This document shows, one piece after another, positions 59,855 through 64,000 of a DNA stretch of 64,000 nt. The stretch's first letter is position 1. Every line of letters starts with the position of its first letter. Origin of the DNA: Lithospermum erythrorhizon. Taxonomy: Eukaryota > Streptophyta > Magnoliopsida > Boraginales > Boraginaceae. The notes beneath the pieces were generated by a model that had not been told where the DNA came from, searched no databases, and worked only from the letters and a program-made list of their open reading frames with translations. Location of the stretch: positions 930,001-994,000 of the forward strand of contig JADFUC010001816.1 of NCBI GenBank assembly GCA_019722365.1, in the 5' to 3' direction. Both the position numbers and the translations under genes were made by a program.

Positions 59855-61576
59855 CTCAGTCGTGCATTCTGAACCTTAACCGACAGCTTTAATTTCTCAT
59901 CCTCCATATCTTTCAAAACTGTAAGCAAGTTAGACCTATAAACTTCAGATTGGTGATTTACGGCATCTAGTTCAGCTTTCAGTTCACGGATCTTCCTTTC
60001 CTTCTCGGCCTGCAGAACCAACAAACATAAGTTCAATTAATATATTCACCATCATATTCAATCTGTTTATTAAAGCTGCTATAACAGACAACAAATGCAA
60101 GCAGTTACTATAAAATCTAACCTTTAACTGACTTATGGCTTGAGTTTCCCTGCCTCCACTTTCCAATCTCCCATTAATTGAACCAAAATTTTTCGTCTTG
60201 GTATCAGAAACTTTTTTTACGGCATCTTGAAGAGCATTCATAGCCACGTTATACATATGTACAGACTTAGCCCCTCCTTCTACAAATTTCATAGCCTCAT
60301 GGCGTAGATTATTGTAACGAAAAGTTGTCGAAACTTGAGAATGTGCTGGTAGAGTAGGGCACTCTTCTAGAGCACCTTGATCCCCATTCTTAGCATTTCT
60401 CGTCCAACGATTTAAAATATATTGGGAAGGCAATGTAAGAACATTTTTTTCTCTGAAAACAGACAATGTGTGTCTGCAGATTAGACCTGAAAATTCAAAC
60501 ATCTGACAGCTACAAGTGGATTTCATTTCGAATCCATTAAACCTTACCGTGTGCGCTTTGTGCTCTTCCCCAAATTTAGCCACACGATAAGTTGCAATAT
60601 TTTCACTGTCATCAATTTTTGTTGCTTGATTAGCTAGTGTCTCAACCAATTCTTCTTGAAATTTCAGGAATATTCTCCTTGTGAATAGGTTAGCAGCTTG
60701 TTTCTCCATCGGAGAAGGTGTCTTCAGAAGTGTGGAACTACTGGTGTCAAGATCCGCATTTAACTCCCTTTGATGCCAGTTCGTCATAGCTTTCTCATAT
60801 TGTTTAATCCACACCTGTATAGTTGTCGAGGAGTCCACAAACCCGTCAAAGTACGAGTTTCTCACATTGTCGCCGTCAGAAGTGGGCAATTCCCCGAAAA
60901 AAGTATCCCTCATGAAAACAGGAACCCATTGATGGCGTATACTATACATAGACTGAAGCCATTCATTATCTGTAACGTAGTACTTCTCCATAATCAACTC
61001 CCAACAGGACTCAAATTCCTCAATGCTTTCAGCATCATTTACACACTTCTTCAATTCCATATCAAAAGAAGGATGCATCTGATATGTGTGAGCCACATTC
61101 TCCTTAGTCTGCCTGAAAACGCTCCATCTACAGAAGCGGTGTCTTGTATCAGATAAAACATGAGTAACCACCATCTGAATAAGACGATCCACATCTGTTG
61201 TGATGGAGACTGGGGCCTTTGAATGCATTGCCCGAAGCCAGGTTTGGAGGACCCAAACTAATGAGGCTTCAGACTCATTGTTCAGCAACGCACAACCAAA
61301 CAACACGGGCTGTGCATGATGGTTTACACCAGTGAAAGTAGCAAATGGCACCTTATAGCCACCTGCATGGTAGGACGTGTCAAACCTAACAGTATCCCCA
61401 AAATAATTGTAGTTAATCCTGGAAGTGGAATCAGCCCAAAATATATTCCCATTCAAGCTCTCATTGCCACCTTCAATCGCATAATAGAAGCCCGGACTCT
61501 CAACCCGCATTCGTTTCAGATAGTCCAAAACATGCTGATTCCCGCCCCCAACTCCCCGTCTGCTGAAATTATTCAT
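59842..61576 (-). CDS. FRS9: FAR1-related sequence 9 (domesticated MULE transposase)
   Basis: Two exons on the minus strand: 60122-61576 and 59842-60009 (acceptor CTGCAG, donor AAG|GTTAGA); 540 residues, close to the 545 of Arabidopsis FRS9. Residues about 45-150 are the MULE transposase core (NIFWADSTSRINYNYFGDTV, FDTSY, QPVLFGCALLNNES). A SWIM zinc finger lies at residues 335-372 (CSC..CRH: C355, C357, C367, H369). The last about 60 residues form a heptad-rich helix (AEKERKIRELKAELDAV.. to VKVQNARLSLKE). Like FRS9 it lacks the N-terminal FAR1 DNA-binding zinc finger. FHY3/FAR1 proteins are transcription factors of phytochrome signalling, and FRS9 has been linked to phyB-dependent seedling growth. 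Its start MNNFSRRG.. may follow a leader intron. Confidence 0.93.
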
Positions 61577-63761
61577 ATACTCAAATATCTGTTGTTATAA
61601 GCAATTAAATGAATCAGTAACCTACACAATACATTCATGAATAAATTAATCATCGTACTCAGGCATATATGCTTCAACAAAAAGGTTAGACACACGCAAA
61701 CTTCAAAATTAACTTGGCCGAGGGGCAGTTTCCCCACAATTTAAAAATAAAAATAAATCTCTACTATTCTTTATCCCCCCACACACACACACCTATAGGC
61801 GGGAGCCACTTCAGAGGCGTTGGGAGTATGTTGACATTTAGGAAAATTATTTTGTTCACCCCTACATTTTTATATTTTTTACTATTTGTCTTATATCAAT
61901 TCATTAGTCCCTATTTAAAAATCCTGATTCCGACACTTGCAAAGTAACCATGAAAACTGGAGCAATTAGTCCTCATACATTGATAAGTCAGCCAAAAATA
62001 AGTGATAGTCAATTTAAAGAGCCAAACAAAAATAACCCAATTTTAGACTAAGAGCTCTAAAAACACATACCCAGATTAGGAAAATTCAGCAAATCAATCA
62101 GTTAATCAGAAAGATTCAATTTTTATACATACCAAGATCATAAAAATTCAGAAAGTCAATCAATTAATCACAAATAAGCACTTTTTAAACATACCAAGAT
62201 CACAAAAATTCTGGAAATCAATAAATTAATCAGAAAGAAGCCATTTTTAAACATACCAAGATCATAAAAATTCTGGAAATCAACCAATTAATCAGAAAGA
62301 TTCAATTTTTAAACATACCCATATTATGTAAATTCAGTAAATCAATAAATTAATCAGATATATTCAATTTTTAAACATATCAAGCTCATGGTGAGTTATT
62401 TACCTGGAATTATTTATATAAAATACTCAGATGAAGGATTAATTGAGGAGAAAATGAGCAAAGTGTTGAGAAGAAACTGTTGAGAAATTTATATTGTGGC
62501 AATGTGGAATTTAGTGAAACTTGCATGGCAAAAATTTGAATAATTTATTTTGATGGGGTTAAATTGAAATATCCAAAACATTATAAACAGAAATTCGAGC
62601 TCATATGAATGACTTCAAGTATGTAATGATGTATAATGTAGTCTTTGGCGGGTTAGACAGTTGGTGGGTAGGTAAAAGCGTTTGATGATAAAGTTATGAG
62701 TTGAACTTTCCTCTTAATACTTTGTTGTTGAGTAAAGCTACTTAGGACTACTTTTTAGAATGGTTTAGTTGAGTGGCGTGGTTTATAAGATATTACGCTC
62801 AGTCAGGGGTTTTGTCAAATCGTATTGACGAATACTTGATTGCAGTTCATTCCTTACAAAACTATGTATATGTACAATTCTGAGGGGGTTTTTACGTGTC
62901 CTCGGTGATAAAATTACATGACAAGCCAATAATTACCCCCTTAAACTTTATTGTGAGATTTGTTGCATTTTTTTTATCTTGATGAATCATAAGATCAAAA
63001 GATTTGTGAGTAGTAGATTAGTTTGTGGAGGATGAGCACTTGGAGACAACCATGCAATTATGGCAGAGACAATTCTTACAAGAGATTTTATGTGTTATTG
63101 GTGTACTAATTTTTGATACATCAATAAGAGAGTTTGGCAATGTGATGTTTTTAATAAAATATTTGAAGTCATGAAATTTTGGCTTAATGGAAGGTGATCT
63201 ACAGGCAATTTGTACAAATGAAACTAATACACCATATTTTGCCTGACGGAGCTAATACCTCCCATAGCTGTTGTGAGGTGAGTTGATAAACATAATAGAT
63301 AGTATGTTACGTTTGATCACATATAACTACGTTCATTAAGGTGTGACTTTCATATTTTGTTTAACTGAATGTAATATATAATGTCATATAACATAATATT
63401 TGAACTCGTGGCATAGGTCATGCATAGCTTAGGTCATTTGATCAACAACATAAGCAAAGATACTTGCCCAGGTAGACATGAAGGCCAAAGATATACCCAA
63501 CAATTCATCTCTATGTTCATTGGTTTATGTACTTTCCTCCCCAGTCTAAGTCTTGCTCTATAGCCTTGACTACAAAGTTTAAACCATCTCCAATGGCTGA
63601 AACACTAACCTCGCTGGTTCCGTTCAATATATGAAAGCACAGCTTAGATCGTATTTGTGATCAATATATACAATAATAACAACAGCAAAGAAACATAATG
63701 TCGTAGTTTAGCTGACGCGGAAACTCATGCGAACATCAAACATAGGGGCATCTGGTAGCAT
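61577..63761. other. FRS9 upstream region and spacer
   Basis: Probably FRS9 leader and promoter (61577-about 62500) with the tandem array at 62075-62390, then AT-rich DNA. 63400-63761 is likely the 3' UTR/flank of the RAD52-like gene on the minus strand. No other gene seen. Confidence 0.5.
62075..62390 (+). repeat. Tandem repeat upstream of FRS9, about 62-bp unit, 5 copies
   Basis: Units contain TTTTTAAACATACCAAGATC, A(T/C)(A/C)AAAATTCTGGAAATCA, ATAAATTAATCAGAAAGA. Copies start near 62075, 62135, 62190, 62252 and 62315; the last ends shortly before 62390. It lies in the likely 5' UTR/leader intron of FRS9. Confidence 0.8.
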
Positions 63762-64000
63762 CTATTGTTCATGGTACAAATACAAGCCTAGGCCAAATCT
63801 GGCACTTGCTCTGCAAAATGCTATTTCTTCAGCCGCTGCAACAGGGTCCACAATATTGCCATCATTAGAGGATACTGTACCGGTTGATTCTCGATAAGCC
63901 TGCATGAATATGATGATGGAAAAGAACGATCAATGAAAAGAACAAGAATACTGAAAATATAGATAAAACAGATTCAAGAACTGGAGGTACATGATCCATT
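63762..64000 (-). CDS. RAD52-like organellar DNA-repair protein, C-terminal exons only
   Basis: The last exon on the minus strand is 63762-63899, 45 codons then TAG, after acceptor ATGCAG. It reads AYRESTGTVSSND, then VDPVAAAEEIAFCRASARFG and LGLYLYHEQ. This matches the end of plant RAD52-like proteins (RAD52-1/ODB1, RAD52-2/ODB2), which bind single-stranded DNA and promote annealing in mitochondria, chloroplasts or nucleus; the VDPVAAAEEIAFC wording fits the RAD52-2 type best from memory. The preceding exon seems to end at 63991 (..CAT|GTACCTCC), with only ten bases in the window, and joins in phase. The rest of the gene lies beyond the right edge. Confidence 0.75.

Noticed and set aside
60770..61600. 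Plus-strand open frames of 94-128 codons opposite FRS9
   Set aside because: They are antisense shadows of the FRS9 coding exon, with no family features of their own.
1..64000. tRNA, rRNA or small RNA genes
   Set aside because: I looked for tRNA-like arms and B-box motifs while reading and recognised none; a dedicated search could still find a diverged one.

Overview
This is nuclear DNA from a dicotyledonous plant, most likely an asterid. The genes are intron-rich with GT..AG splicing, the spacers are AT-rich, and transposon remains are frequent. The coiled-coil and catalytic exons of the GnTI gene are very close to the tobacco protein as I remember it, which points to Solanaceae or a near relative. 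I saw no prokaryotic, viral or organellar gene, and no tRNA or rRNA gene.

Layout. 1-1983 (+): 3' two thirds of a NIN-like (RWP-RK/PB1) transcription factor. About 2-17 kb: gene-poor DNA with an orphan copy of GnTI exon 1 (4168-4236, -) and two tandem, decayed PIF/Harbinger transposons (6.5-12 kb). 17240-22573 (-): N-acetylglucosaminyltransferase I, 17 good exons plus a damaged first exon. 23546-26237 (-): tonoplast sugar transporter (TST/MSSP). 28290-35134 (+): decayed Ty1/copia LTR retrotransposon with target duplication CCACT and a second LTR pair nested in it. 37159-37632 (-): small plant-specific protein. 40261-41589 (+): three short exons, the first like ribosomal protein S19. 41717-45656 (+): nucleotide-sugar transporter (UTR6-like). 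48028-58542 (+): BIG-type ARF guanine-nucleotide exchange factor. 59842-61576 (-): FAR1-related sequence 9. 63762-64000 (-): last exons of a RAD52-like protein.

The genes are ordinary plant single-gene units, not operons. Three act in the secretory pathway: GnTI makes complex N-glycans in the Golgi, UTR6 imports nucleotide sugars, and the BIG GEF activates ARF at the trans-Golgi. This is probably inherited linkage rather than co-regulation. From memory, FRS9, BIG1 and GnTI/CGL1 are also close together in Arabidopsis (At4g38170, At4g38200, At4g38240), and UTR6 and NLP9 lie near each other at At3g59360 and At3g59580.

No wholly new system was found. The points most worth checking are: the duplication that left GnTI with a frameshifted membrane-anchor exon while an intact copy sits 13 kb beyond the gene; an AT-AC (U12-type) intron in GnTI; a cluster of frameshifts confined to one part of the BIG gene; a 20-bp duplication that changes the end of the UTR6 protein; and a chimeric S19-like exon upstream of UTR6.
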